Source of the DNA: Yamagishiella unicocca
Lineage: Eukaryota > Chlorophyta > Chlorophyceae > Chlamydomonadales > Volvocaceae
Reading direction: 5' to 3'
DNA: 64,000 bases
NCBI GenBank assembly: GCA_003116995.1
Contig: BDSL01000089.1
Coordinates: 372,001-436,000 of the forward strand
The notes beneath the pieces are model-generated. The model did no database searches. It was given only the letters and a program-made list of their open reading frames with translations, and was not told where the DNA came from. A program made the position numbers and the translations under genes. Numbering within the stretch: the first letter of the stretch is position 1; every line of letters begins with the position of its first letter. Below, in pieces: positions 33,101 to 45,800 of the stretch.

Positions 33101-36100
33101 GCGTCAGGGCAGGCGGCGAACCAGGCACAAGTAGGCTGGCGGCCGCCACGATCAGCTAGGTCAGTAACAGCTGGGGTAGCGAGCTGATCCGCGCGGCCTC
33201 CGCGCCGTCCTCTTGCTGCCAAGCTGGCCCCCCACCTCCCTCACCTACCCCCACCCACATGACCTCCCTCAGCTACCTCCACCCACATGACAACCACCTG
33301 CTGCCATCATACCATGCCAGATGCCTCTGTCCATGGTCCACAAGCCCTTTCTTCCCCTCCACAACCGCCGCACCTTCATCCAGGCGTCCCGGTGTATGAC
33401 CACTCCGTTGCTCCCTAGGCTCTTGATGGCCCTCCCCACGATCTTGTCCACCTGGCCCTGGTCCGCGCCGTTGGCCTCCTCTAGCTTGGCGGCGGTGATC
33501 CAGATGGCGGGCTCCGTGGGGACGGCCTTGCGGGCGTTGTTGAGGACCTGGGGGCGGGGGGCCAGGCGCAGAAGGGGGGGCGATGTGAGCAGTTCAGCCC
33601 CGGGGCTTCCGCAACCCTGCGGTGCTGTCCTTGAGCTCCTCCCGTAAACCATACCTTGCGAGCGTTCTCGTACGTCTCCAGCCGCGCCAGCGCCAGCCAC
33701 AACTCCACCGCCTGCAACAGCAGCAGTAGCGGAGAAGAGTAGGAGGCGGTGAGCAGCAGCGGCGACAAAGAGCGGTGGCCACAATCCGGCACGTGGGCAC
33801 GCAGGCAGACAGGTACGGCTCGTAGCTGCCGCACCACGCCGAAGTGCTGTCGAGGGCGATAGCACGCCTGCGAACACGTTTCGTTGTTCCCTTTCCAGTG
33901 CACGTGCACCCATATCGCTTGTTTGCAGCTGGGCAGGCGTCGTGCGCGCGAACAGCTCCCGGCGGTACACCTCCTTGCCCCTGGCAGCCCTCCCCCGCCC
34001 CCTGCACCTGCGGACAGCACTCGACCGCCCGGCTCAGCAGGATCCGTGCGTCGTCCTCCTCCGCCAGCTCCACAGCCGCCTTCCACAACCGCACGCTGGT
34101 GGGGATGCGCTCCAGAGCCTGGTGGTGGGGGTGTGGGAGGGAGGTGGAGGGTGTGTGGGAGGGAGCCCAGAGAAGGGGTCAGCGTTTCTCCGGCGCGGCC
34201 CCCGAGCGCGCTGCTGTCCCGCACCCGACTATCCTCCGCACCTTCCTCAGCACCCTGGCCTTGGCCGTGTCGTCCGTCTCCAACTTGGCGGCCGCCATCC
34301 ACAGCTTGGTGCTCTCCGGCAGCTGACCCACACCGCGGGCCAGCAGAGCCTTGGCGTTGTCGGGTGTCTGTGGTTTAGGGTTTATGGGGTTTAGGTTAGG
34401 AGGGCCCGCCCCTGGACTGGGAAACAGCACTCGGGAGTCACTCGGTCGGTGCAGCAACCCGGGCTGTGCGAGGGACCGGTGCGAGCCGCAGCAGCGGGGA
34501 GGAAGGCGGGAGGAATGTGGTGCGGCAGGGGCCGGGCCGGGCCGCAGACGACGGGATGTTGTGGAGTGGTGCCAACCTAGGTGCGACAGCCGCGCCACCC
34601 CGCCCCGCCCCTCGGACCCTCACCTGCAGCCGGGCCGCCTCCAGCCATATGTCCTCGCTGTTGGGGCACAGCTCGCAGCCCTGCATTATCAGCTTGCGGG
34701 CGTCAGCCAGCTTGCCAGCGACCTCTTCCAGCCTGAAGGGAGGAGCAGCAAGGAAACGGGGGACGCGCGGGTGGCGGTGTGAGGCGGAGAAGGGTACCGG
34801 CGAAGGGGCTGCCCAGGTGGGTCCGGCGCTAGGGAGGAACAGCTGACATTTTCGACCCAGAGCATCCACTGGTTACAGCCCACTCCCCGATCCCGCTTCC
34901 ACCCGCCCGCAGGCGACATCCGCCACCCACCTTGCAGCCGCGATCCATCCTGGCGCGTGCCGGGGGTTGGTCTGGATGACCGACTTGAGCAAATGCCGCG
35001 CCTTCTTGATGTCGGAGATCTCTGCGTCCGTGGAGATCTTGATCGACTTGAGGTCGGTGAGGTATCCCTTGGGGTCGACCACCGTCTGTCCGCTCACGCT
35101 GTCAGCCATGCGGTCCAGCTTCAAACCCAGCACGGTGCCGCGACCCGTACCTGGGGGGAGGGCGGAACAGCGGGAGGCGCTCAACAACAAACCACTAGCG
35201 CCTCTCCCCCTCTGGGCTGCAAATTTGGGCTGCACCCACACTCCCACCCACCAACCCTACTGCACACCACGGCACAGCATCCGCTCGGTACCAGAGGCCC
35301 TGAACCGCAACATGTATTCAACCTCCTCCCCCCTCAACCTCCCGGCTCCTCCTTTGCCCCAGCCACCCACCGATGGCCGTGAGGTCCGACACCGTGGACG
35401 TGGCTCCACCCATGGGGGTGGCCAGGCCGTTGAGGCCCAGCCCCGCGCTGGCCAGGCCGCTGTTGGGGTCGATGGACTTGGCCGCGTTGGCGGTGGTGGA
35501 GGCCTCTGCGGCGGCACGAGCCAGCAGCGAGTCGGGCACGGGCGCGAACCGCTCCATGCGGCGCTGCTTCTTGATGGTGTAGTCGCCGATCTCGGGGATT
35601 GCCTGGGGCGGGGGTGCAGGGGCAGCCACGGTCGGCGGACAAGCGCAGGGCCCCAGCAGGAGAGACTGAGAGCCGGACAGCGCAGTGTTCGGAACCTCCA
35701 CGACATGGCCCCAAAGACGTTTCGTGCATCCGAGTCTCCAGGGTGGGCTTGGATTCCGTTTTCTGTGGCTTCGGAGCGCCCGCCCCTCAGTCCAGAGGTC
35801 CAGCACCCCTCACCTCCCACTCCTCGTACGACACGTCCGTCAGCTTGCGCTTGAGATCCGCGAACTGCTCCGTGATCTTTGGGTTCTCCGCCCGGTAGCG
35901 CTCCAGCTCCTCCTTCAGCCGCTTCTCACGGGCCTCCTGCGCGCCAGGGTGGCCCGGGGAGGAAGGGCAGGGCGGTGGAGGGGCGAGACCGGGAGCTGGG
36001 AATGGAATGACAGGTCAGCAGCAATGGCGCCGGCGGTGATTACACCTCGTAGGACACTTTGACCATTGCCAGGGCAGCATACCTCGCAAGCATGCAAGCA

Positions 36101-37790
36101 TGCCTCAACATTCATTGCAAGGTGGCGAACGGCAACTGACACATCGTCAAGCTGATACACCATTCGTCATCATCCCGCTGCGCAGTGGTGTGCTACTGCG
36201 GCCTGCAGGGGCGCAACCGCCTCAACGCCGCATCCCGACCGACCGACCGACCGACCGACCGACCGACCGACCGACCGACCGACCGCGCTGCCCTCAGATT
36301 CGCCTTAAACCTCTGCATGTTTGGTCGTCCGGGGCACGAGGCCCCGGGACTTCTGCGGTCTGGCGGCGAAGGGGCTGCAGGGGCAACTGTACGGCCCGGG
36401 CAGTAGCTGTGCCGCCAGCAGCGGCCTCCGCCGCTGCCGCACCCGCCGCCACGCCGGGCCCCCCGGGGAGCGAGGGCCGCGGGGCCGCGGCCACCAGCCG
36501 GGGCCGCGCTGCTGGCGGGCGCAGAGACGTCGGAGCGGCTGGCTGCAGCTGCAGCGCCCGGACGCACAGCCGCCTCGCCGCTGCCCCCCGCCCGACCGCA
36601 GCTCTCATCTCGGCTTACTAATTATATCGTCATAGGGCGGCGCGGCGCGGTCAAAGTACTGCAACTGAAACACACCACTCCTCCTGTTCGCTGCTGCGAC
36701 CCCTGGAGGCCCCAGTGGCGCCACATGACACCCCTGGAGGGACCCCACCAAATGACACCGGCGGCAGCCATGATGGCGATAGCTGGCTCACACCACCACC
36801 ACCTGTTGCTGATGCGGGGTCACTGTGATGTTGTGCGCGCTACAGGGTGCTGTGCAGTGCAGTGCAGGGCAGCGCAGCGCAGTGCCGTACGGTGCCGCGC
36901 AGTGCCATGCAGTGCTGTGCAGTGCTGATTCCCCGGCTTTCGCAGATCTCAAATCTCCACTCCCCGCGCTCCGCACCCTTCTCCGCTCGTCCATGAAGTT
37001 GTCCACGGTCTCCCAGACGTTATCCGCCTCCTTGTCGTCCTCGTCATACTCGCCAGTGGCCGCGAACACACCAGCATCGTTGCCCATGAACTCGTCGAAC
37101 TTGGTGTCGTCCAGGGCGGACTCGTCCTTGTTGTCGCCGCCCTTGGAGCCGGGGGCCTGACGGGAGGCAGGGGCAGGGGCAGGGGCGGGGCGGACGATGT
37201 AACTCCACCGCCCTTCACTGCAACAGCTGAAAACCCTGCCGTCCCGGAACAATACCCGCAGCCGTGCCCAAGCCCCGTGTGCCCCGTGTGGCGGCAGCGC
37301 TGCTGGTGCTTATGGGAGCCGCTGGTGCTGCGAGCGGCTGCGGGGCAGCGAGTAGCGCAGTTAGGTGCTCCCAACACCTCGCACACGAAATACGACTATG
37401 CGGCGTCGCCACGACCTCCCGCAGCAGGTCATTCAGGCCCCAACTAGAGAGCAGTGATGCACCCCACGAGGCTGCCTGCAGCCGCCTGCCATGCCCCGTG
37501 CCGTACGCCCCCGGCCAAGACGCGCTGCAACGACCCAGGCTACCGTTGCCGGTGGCATTGCCGCCACTGCAGCCCAGATCAAAGCCGCAAGCACTTCAGC
37601 TTACCCCTCCCTTCAACGCATCCAAGCCGCCTGCTCGAGCTGGACCGATATCTGATCGTGTTGTGAATCCTGCCGCACCACGACCCAGACCCGGAACATA
37701 GCCGGCTGGCGCCTTAAGGCTGTTGAAGTCCACCTTTGTGGTGGGGGCCTTCGGCATAGGCCGAGTTGGAAGAGTGTCCTCACGCGTCAT
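30159..37790 (-). CDS. PRPF6: Pre-mRNA splicing factor PRP6 (U5 snRNP, HAT/TPR repeats)
   Basis: About 18 exons on the minus strand sum to roughly 940 residues, the length of human PRPF6. Exon 1 (from 37790) gives the PRP1/PRP6 N-terminal signature [21 protein letters not shown]. Next come an acidic exon (about 37160-36985, [12 protein letters not shown] ... DNFMDERRR), a Lys/Glu coiled segment ending [14 protein letters not shown] (about 35935-35813), an [20 protein letters not shown] exon, and [17 protein letters not shown] (35151 region). HAT-type helical repeats then run to about 30485 (for example [60 protein letters not shown], [23 protein letters not shown]). The final exon ends at TGA 30159-30161. 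PRP6 bridges U5 with U4/U6 in the tri-snRNP and acts in the nucleus. Small exons at repeat boundaries may be off by a few codons. Confidence 0.93.
36235..36285. repeat. (CCGA)n microsatellite in a PRP6 intron
   Basis: About 12-13 perfect tetranucleotide units lie within the roughly 1-kb intron between the acidic exon and the coiled-segment exon. Uninterrupted, so likely length-polymorphic. Confidence 0.97.
36840..36935. repeat. Degenerate GCAGT-rich short repeat in a PRP6 intron
   Basis: Roughly 95 bases of imperfect GTGCAGTGCAG / GCGCAGTGCCG units just inside the same intron, immediately downstream (on the minus strand) of the acidic exon. Compositional repeat, no function assigned. Confidence 0.7.
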
Positions 37791-38379
37791 CCTTGCTGCC
37801 CTAGTCCTGAGCTCCCGGCAGGGAAACCTTGAAGAGCTGGCCTGTGCAAAAAGAGACGGCGCCTAGGATTCTAGGCTAGTGCTTTGTAAGGTAAGCCCGC
37901 GTGGGCCCAGCCTATGCAAGCGTGCACTGGTTGTTCTGTGGACAGTGAACAAGATAGCAGAAAGAACGCACGGTTCCGTTTTAAAAGGCTCAAGGTTAAT
38001 CTTGGCACAAATAGATGTGCGCCGCAGCACAGCTGCCCAACTCTCCAGTGGGCACCTTGCTGGCGCAAAACGCCGCTGTGGTAACAGTAGATTCCGAATG
38101 GTTCCCGGACCTTGTACAGACGGTGACGTACAATTCCGACCTGGGGGGCAGGCCGTGCCAATGTGCAATAGATAAGTTCATGAGATACATTAAACCTCAA
38201 TTGCCAATCATACGGATTGTATGCGTTTGGCAAAGGGTTCCTGCAGTGCGGTTCAGAACATCAGGTGTGCAGAGCGGCATTGATCTCTCGTGCTGCCTCG
38301 CTGGATTAGCCATTATAATCAACCGGACACAATGCGCCAAGGCGGCTCGCATCCAAAGGCGCCGTCGATAGGCGCAACG
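37791..38379. other. Divergent promoter region, PRP6 and secreted-protein gene
   Basis: About 590 bases separate two divergently transcribed genes, so both promoters should lie here. ORFs of 60-120 codons on both strands have no motifs. I cannot point to a TATA box or another named element. Confidence 0.5.
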
Positions 38380-41300
38380 ATGGCACTGGCGCTGGTGCTG
38401 GCTCTGCTTGGTGAGGCTCGGCGTTGGTGTTGGGAGTATGTAAGGGGTCGCGATCGTAATGTTCGCGGCGTCCACGTGGGCGCGTGGCACAGCCGGCCTG
38501 ACCACGCCGCCGCGCGTGTCGCGCCAACGTGGCGCTCCGGAAGTTGGCCGGTGGCTAACAGTTTCATGGGCAAGCGGCTGCTAGCCGATGTCCTTCAAAA
38601 CCTTCATGATACTACTTGTATTCGGGTCTGACAAGGCGGTCAAAGGTGCCGTTTTCCAGTTCGGCGGCCGTTGACGTTAGGCACGTTTTTCGGATGCGGC
38701 CAGAGGCGGATGCGCGCGCGCTCGGGCCTAAGGATGGTGTATATGCTGCCACATGTTCAATTAAATTTGGATTTTCCTGGTTTTCGGGGCCACGTACTGA
38801 GCACTGCAATCCGGCGGTGCGCGTGGAATGAAACGAGGTACTGTTAGGCGGGCGCAGTCCAGTGCTTCGAGGCGACAGCACAGCAACATCGTCCGACTCT
38901 GCAGCCAGCTCCCATCCACCACATCTCAAACCCTTGTGAAACACCCTTGATTGAAGATATGACCGCTGCGCCGCGTTGCTGCCATGCACCACCATAACTG
39001 TCCTGGCAGCCCGGTCCCCTTCCCATCCCTCCGCCCCCTCCCCACGCCTCCCTGCTACCCAGGGAGCCTCGCCCACTGCCACGCCTCCAGTGCCCGCCTC
39101 CTCCGGGGCAAAGGTGAGAAGGTTGAGAACACAAGCCAGGCGAATGCCAGCGAGCCCATCGACCGCCTGCCAGACCTTCTCGACCCTTCACACTCCGAGC
39201 ACCCACTGTGACCTTAACCCCTCCTCTGCTGCCTCCACTCTGCCTGCCTCTGCCCTGCCTGCCACTGCCGTTCCTGGTGCCGCCCCCGGGGTCCCTCCTG
39301 TGCGCAGACAAGCTCCCCTTCCGCACCGGCTCGAACATCCTGCTGACCTCCCCCGACCTGGATGCCGCGTGCGACACCGCCAGCGACCCAGCGCCATATG
39401 GCCCGTACGGCCCAGGCGGCAGTGAGGCCGGCAAGTTCACCCGTCAGTCCATTTCCTTGGGCCGCAAGGCTAGCAGGGAGTTAGCAGACTCATACGGTCC
39501 GTATGACTACGGCGGTGATGACAACCCCGCTAAGGCCGTTGTGTGGTGCAACGCCAGCATCCCGGACGGGCCGCCGCAGAGCTACCCGCCGTACGCGGCC
39601 AGCAGTGACGCCGCAGTGACGCCGCAATTGCCGCACTGGTGGAGCGCTGTGGGTGCAGCCGTGGTGGAGGTGGCTGCTTGGGGCCGCAGGGCCCTGGTGG
39701 AGTCGCGACCCACCGCCCGAGCATTGAACTCCCAGTGGGACCTGGTGGGTTAAACGGGCCTTATTGCGTCAAGCGTGTTTTGGCCCTGCGCGAAGGAATG
39801 CAGTGATGATGACTGCTGCTGCACGATTGGCCATGAGGATCCCCTCATCTGAGCCCGGCGGCTGTTTGCGCGGTTGTGGGAGTGGCCGTACCGCTACCCC
39901 AGGCCGCAGTGCACCGAGTACCAAGCAGTTCGTGTTTGGCTGTGCTGTGGTGGCACTGGTGTAGCTGCCTGCCCCAGCTGGGAACCGGCTGGTGGCTGGG
40001 TTGCAACGTGCATGTGTCGTGCCGCGATGTGGTGCTGCTCGCCTATCCGACCTGCCGTCACCAATGCTTGCAGGACGGCTTCGTGCTCATGGGCACAGAC
40101 TTCATGACCCCCGACGTGTACAGTGGCGGCCGGGTGCACCTCAAGAATCAGAACACCCGCAAGTAAGATACATACAGCCCGCGTCACTCCCCGCTCATGC
40201 AACATGTGAGCGCGCGTATATAACTGTCAAGGTGTCTGTTTTTAACCGTGCCAGCGCTCCTGACAGTCAGACGTGGTCACTGCGCCAAACAAAACATTCC
40301 CTACCTTCCAGGTTCTGCCGGGTGGCGGAGCCCAGTGCTGATTACGATTCCGACCTGACCGGCTGGGAGCTGGTTTGCGACCAGATGACGAGCGGCAGGG
40401 AAACCGAGTTCGTGGTGGAGGTGGTCGGGGAGGACGATGAGCTGGAGCTGGTCGAGGGCCAGGAGCGCAGTGAGGAGGAGGGCACCCGCGAGCATGAGGA
40501 CGAGCACGAGGACGAACAGGACAGGGAGCGTGAGGACGACGGGCATGAGGATGAGGAGCATGAGGGCGAGCAGCGCAAGCAGGATGACAGGGACGATGAT
40601 AATGACCACGATGATGATGACGATGACCATGATGATAATGACGACGATGACCATGATGATAATGACGACGATGACCATGATGATAATGACGACGACGATG
40701 ATGACGATAGGCTTTATGAACTTGCTGCTGTGGCCAAGAAGGCGAGCGGCAGTGGAGATGACTGGCCCTCGGGCGGAGGAGATGGCGGTGACAAGGTGCA
40801 GATTCTTGTCCGCCTGCGGGCACCCACCAACGGCATGAGGTAGGGATTGGGGTTGTGGTGTGTACGCCAGCAGACCACGAATGCTGTATGCGGGGAATCA
40901 TGGATAAACCCTTGAACGGGAAGTTGGGTCCCTGGTCGCACACTGTGCTCCTACCCTGGAAACAGCGTGGGCGTGTGGTAGGTAAACGTTGGAGAGGCGC
41001 TGCTCCCATCATGGACACAAAAACATTGGTGTGCAAAAACTGTTAGGCAGGAGGGAAATCGGAAATGTCGGGTGTTGCTGATTTGGGCCTCCTGGCGCCC
41101 TGTGCGGAGGCGGTGGTGCTCCACGATGCAGGCTCACCATACGTGGTGTGTTGACATGCCTGTGGCCTGGCAAGTGAGCCATGTTCGATTCATTATCTCT
41201 GCCTTTGTCACCTCCCAACTGCCAACGCACGCTTCCCACTGCCATCTCCACCGCGTTCCCCTGCCTGCAGGTACTGTGCACCAGACACTCATGTCCGTGG

Positions 41301-41448
41301 GAACCCCATCATCTGCGATATGCGCCACCCCGATTCCAGCCGCCATGCGCGCACCACGTTCCGGCTGCTGGACGCAGCGCCGTCCTTCCCTAGCGGACCA
41401 CCCTACCAGGCCAAGTCTCAGGCGCCTAGCAAGCAGGAGGTGGCATGA
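38380..41448 (+). CDS. Unrecognised secreted protein with duplicated Cys module and Asp/His-rich tract
   Basis: Six exons join in phase to 469 residues: 38380-38410, 39063-39113, 39308-39744, 39978-40162, 40312-40839 and 41271-41448. Exon 1 and the start of exon 2 give a hydrophobic signal peptide (MALALVLALLGSLAHCHASS). The middle has Tyr/Pro/Gly-rich stretches, then WWLGCNVHVSCRD and TCRHQCLQDGFV. Module A (exons 4-5) reads GGRVHLKNQNTRKFC ... LVCDQM ... TEFVVEV. An acidic spacer of Glu/Asp/His follows (about 40420-40720, with three DDDHDDND-type units). Module B (exons 5-6) reads VQILVRLRAPTNGMRYC ... IICDM ... TTFRLLDA. I do not recognise the family. A beta-trefoil-like repeat is one possibility, and the Asp/His tract could bind metal such as Ca2+; both are inference. 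Confidence 0.75.
40600..40707 (+). repeat. 24-bp in-frame repeat coding Asp/His/Asn tract
   Basis: Three near-identical 24-base units of GACGATGACCATGATGATAA(TGAC) lie in exon 5 of the secreted-protein gene, flanked by further GAT/GAC codons. Each encodes DDDHDDND. Confidence 0.92.
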
Positions 41449-42858
41449 GCTGCAGCACGCGGTGTGGGGTGGGGACCGCAAGTAGGACAGGTAGAGTGGC
41501 AGACGCTGAAGAGGCAATGATTATTACCCAAGTGCCATGCGCATGCAGCTCACCAAGCACAGCATGCATAGCTATTTAGCGGGCAAGCTGGGAATCTTGA
41601 ACTGAAGCATGCATGTTCGACTCGTCATACATGGTGCAACTATACAATGATGCTTCCTGCGGAAGGGCACATAGGGCACATTCGCACAACCTCGTCAAGG
41701 TTGCCGGCCCTTTAAAGCAGCAGTAGTATTGACATTTTTTTGCCCTGCACCGCTCCAGGCGTTATGCCGCGCCAAAGGAATTGCACATTGTTTTGCCATC
41801 GTTGGTTGTTGGTTGGTTGATGGCATCCGTAGGCGCCCTATCGCGCCATGTTTTGCCATGAACGTGCTAGACGTTGCCAGGTAGAGCCAGTTAAGGTCCA
41901 CCAATTTTGCCTTTTACTTGCAGCCTTCAGTTTTTTGGGGTAATGGAGTGCCCGCGCACGGGTTCTGCTCACAGCAGTGCACGGATGTCAGTTCAGTTGG
42001 CGAAGAGCCTGAAGGCTGCGATGCCGTTTGCGTGTCGCTATAGGATGCTGGTTCGATACTTGATGTTGATACGTAGGTATGTAACCGACGACACACCGTC
42101 ATGCCCCGTCGCAAATCCGCCCGCACTGCCCGGGCCACCAGGCCTGAACAGCATTTGATGGTTCATAAAGGGTGCCACAACGCCAAACTGCCCAGGTCCT
42201 AGGGCCTCTTAGGATAAATGTATATCCATCGGCGGTAATGGGATGTTTCAGCCAAGACATACCATGCGGGTCAACGCGGGGTCTATGATGGCCTTATGAC
42301 TTGAGTTGGGTTAGGTCGAAGGTGATGGATGTGGGCAAAGACGGACAAGAGACGCCTTGCGTACACCGACAGTGGTGTTTCCCAAACACTCGAGCTCCTA
42401 CGTGAAGTAGGGTAAAACCCGGATGCCTGGAATACGGCCTATTAATCACCAATAACGACAACGTAATTGCCTGAACCTTTTGGCTTGCACTGAAAGGTCA
42501 CGGACGAAGGAGGCGGCGAAAAAAGCGGGAGTCTTTTGAAAGAAGACATACTTAATTATGTTTGACAACCTGCATCCGCTTAATAGACGTGCAGTTAATA
42601 GCCTTTGCAGGACAGGCTGGATATGCGTAGTTTTATGCTGCGCGCATGGGGTTGTACACCGTACGCTTTTGGGCGGCGGCTCTACCCTGGCCGCCACATA
42701 CCCGCTTCTTCCAGGACCGGGCTGGAACCGGCTGATACATTCCGTGTGGAGTGTGACGTTGTCAATTTTGTGCCTTTACCGTTCGCTCGCCGCAGACAGC
42801 ACCTTACCGCAGATCTTTGTGCGTTTGAATAGTAAGGCGCACTGGGCCCGCGCTGATC
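41449..42858. other. Intergenic region upstream of importin-5
   Basis: Contains the 3' UTR of the secreted-protein gene (a TGTAA at 42080-42084 lies about 630 bases past the stop) and the importin-5 promoter and 5' UTR. No gene motif seen in the short ORFs. Confidence 0.55.
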
Positions 42859-45800
42859 ATGGATCCCGCAATTGCCGTTGCAGCCATAGCTGCTAATCCT
42901 GCGAATTTCACGGAGTTAGTGGCACAGCTGCAGGACGCTGACAATGACCGTCGCAAGGTGGCCGAGTCTGTCTTTGACGCACTAAAAGAACAACCAGACC
43001 TATGCATCACATGCTTAGTTCAGACATTGCGGACTTGCACAGCTGTGGAAGCGCGCCTCTTTTGCGGCGTGATGATTCGCAAGGTACATTTCCCTCGTCG
43101 ATGCCATGGCCTGCAACACCAGCACTTGCTATGAAGATGGGTTTTTTAACTTGTGGAGCTGATCCTTCCAACCGTGGGCTGCGCCTGCCGGCTGGACTGC
43201 AGGTCATTTACTACCGTTCGGACTCGGACCTCAAGTCGCCGGTGCTGTGGGACAAATGCACCCCTCACGTGCAGGTGCCGTGTGACCTGTACGGGGGGAT
43301 AATGGATGGGGCAGACCGTGGGGGCCACGCAAAGGAATGCACAGCCATGTATGACGGCTCGATGTCGGAGAGGACCTGTCAAAACTGCGCATTCCGCGTG
43401 GATGGATAGCGTGCGCGGTATTATGCGGCGAATTGGCGTAAATCACAACCAGGTGTCCGATTTACGCCGGCTGCCGGTCTCATCCCATGTTCGTGCTTGG
43501 AGTCCCGGTTAATTCCGCGCGGCCAGCGGGGTCGTTGGTTGTTGCTGCATTGGTGTCTGCACAACTATTATTGGGCCATATATGTGTCGCGAGAAGGTGC
43601 CATACTGCGTTTTGGGGGCACTAGAGTTCCCGGGTTTCGCGCACCGCTATGGGATATGCAGGCTGCAGTAGATACATCATGGCAGCTGACATGGTATTAT
43701 CGTATCGAAGCGTTCCATCAGTACTGTAGTCTATGCAGCGTGTACGGCATTCACAGCTACCGCTACCGTTGCACGTCATTACCGCAGGCCGTGTCGAAGC
43801 AGGCGCTATTGGAAGCCCTGGTGCAGGAGCCTGATCGTAATGTGTCGACCAAGGTAAAGGGCCCTGCCAGATCGTGTGCAGGCGCACACTGTGTTGGCAA
43901 TTGGGTTTGCGGCAGGTGTGCAGCCTACGTACGGTCATAGCTTCATCTACGAGCGAAGCGTGCGGCTGAAAAGAGTTTGAGGAGTATGTATATGAATTCA
44001 CTGCGGACGACCTCAACTTTGTCTGCACGCACCACCTCCCTGGAGTGCAGCACTGGCCTTTTGCCCCTGCCAGCACCTCACAGCCCTTTCGTCTACTTCC
44101 TACCTCCTGTAATCTGCAATACCCTGGCCTTTATCTCCCGCATGCCTCTCTAGGTTTGCGCCGCCGTGTCGGACCTCGCCAACCTGATCTACGACAAATC
44201 GGGCTGGCCCGAGCTGATGCCTACGTTGCTCTCCATGCTAACCAGCAACCAGCAGCCGCAGGTGGGGCGGGCTCATGGGGGAAGGATGTACGCTGGCACC
44301 ACCGGCGCATGCCATATTTGCGCCTGGGCGGGCGTGGTCATGTGCGAAGTTGGCCTCCTGACACTTTTTCCGACAACGATGCAGATTGCCAACGGTCTCA
44401 GTGTGCTGGCGGACGTGGCCACCTACCTGGCGGAGCACCTCAAGTCGCAGCTTCAGGTAGGATGGGCACCGCAGCGGGCGGAGGAAAACCGATGGTGGAG
44501 GTCGGCGCTAGGGACAGGAAACGACCGTCGAAGGAAAACAGGGCAATGGGACACTGGGAACAGTAGGAAAATATGTGCGCAGCGGGAATCGCTGTGGCTA
44601 CATATTAGGCGTTGGCCCATGGTTGTAACATAGTAATACTAATGGTTTTGTGGTCCGTTGGGGATGGCATTAGCAGAGCGCGCAGGCTCATAAACACTGA
44701 GCGGAAAGGGGAGGTGGGGAGGTGCATGCTGCAGCAGCGAGTTGGTGGGATATGGGTTGCGGAGCTGCAGCGGGGGCCTCTCACGACGGGACTGTACGGT
44801 ATGGTTTGGCTGCTGGAGGGGTCGCCGTCGCCATTGTTGACCAATCTTGGTTGCTGCGTTGGCGCTGCAAACGTACGGGGTGCGCTTGCTCCGCTTTGCG
44901 GCTTCCTAACGGTGGTAGGGCTTACTTGCGGTCTGGGACGTTACCAACCATCAAACACGCAAGCATCGCGAGCGCTCCGGGTGGAAGGAGGCAATGTAGT
45001 CGACCATTTGGTCTCTGCTTGAGGACGTAGGCAACGTTGGTACTCGTTTGCACCACTTGATTGAGAAGCAAGCGTCTACTGTTTAAGTAAGGAGGGCTGA
45101 CAGATGGTTGCGTAGTAAAGCACCGATTTAGGGCGGCTTCGTTGGGGGGGGGGGGTTCAAGTGGACTCCCGTTGGCCGCTGCGCCATTGACCGCTGCACG
45201 GTGTCAGCATCATGGCGCCCAACCCACGCCCGCCCCCGCACCGCCTGTTGGCTGCAGGACATCGTCAACATGCTCGTGACGTTTCTGAACTGCGGCAACA
45301 AGGACGTTACTGTGGCAGCTGCCAACGCGTCCACCGCGTTCATTGAGGTACGGACGGAAGGTGTTGGGTGGTTGCCGTACACCGTATACATTCAGGGACA
45401 ATGGCCGTCGCCTTGCAGCTTGTACGTTGTTGGTGGTCCACCGCCCAGGTGGCCCCATGCTGATGGTTCTCTTGATCCCCTTCCCGGATGGCCGCCCTGC
45501 CGGGCACTGATCTCAGGCGTACGAGGATGCCGCTGCCAGGCAGGTGCTCTCTCCCCTGGTGCAGCCCATGCTGGCGGTGCTGGGACAACTGCTCAGCAGC
45601 GGCGATGAGGAGGAAGCGCGGTCTGTGCTGGAGATGTTCATTGTGGTACGTGACGAGAGCGGCGGCGGGTAGGGGTGCGGTCAAAAAGGGCAACTACGCG
45701 CCCCCAGTCGCGAGGCCGAGCATGTTGGGTGCCATGGGCGCTCATGGTTGTGGGCTGCGGCGCACCACCAGGTGTTTGAAATGTGGCAACGGGGACAGCG

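Noticed and set aside
38197..38573. Minus-strand ORFs overlapping exon 1 of the secreted-protein gene
   Set aside because: No motifs; the plus-strand signal-peptide exon with in-phase downstream exons explains the region better.
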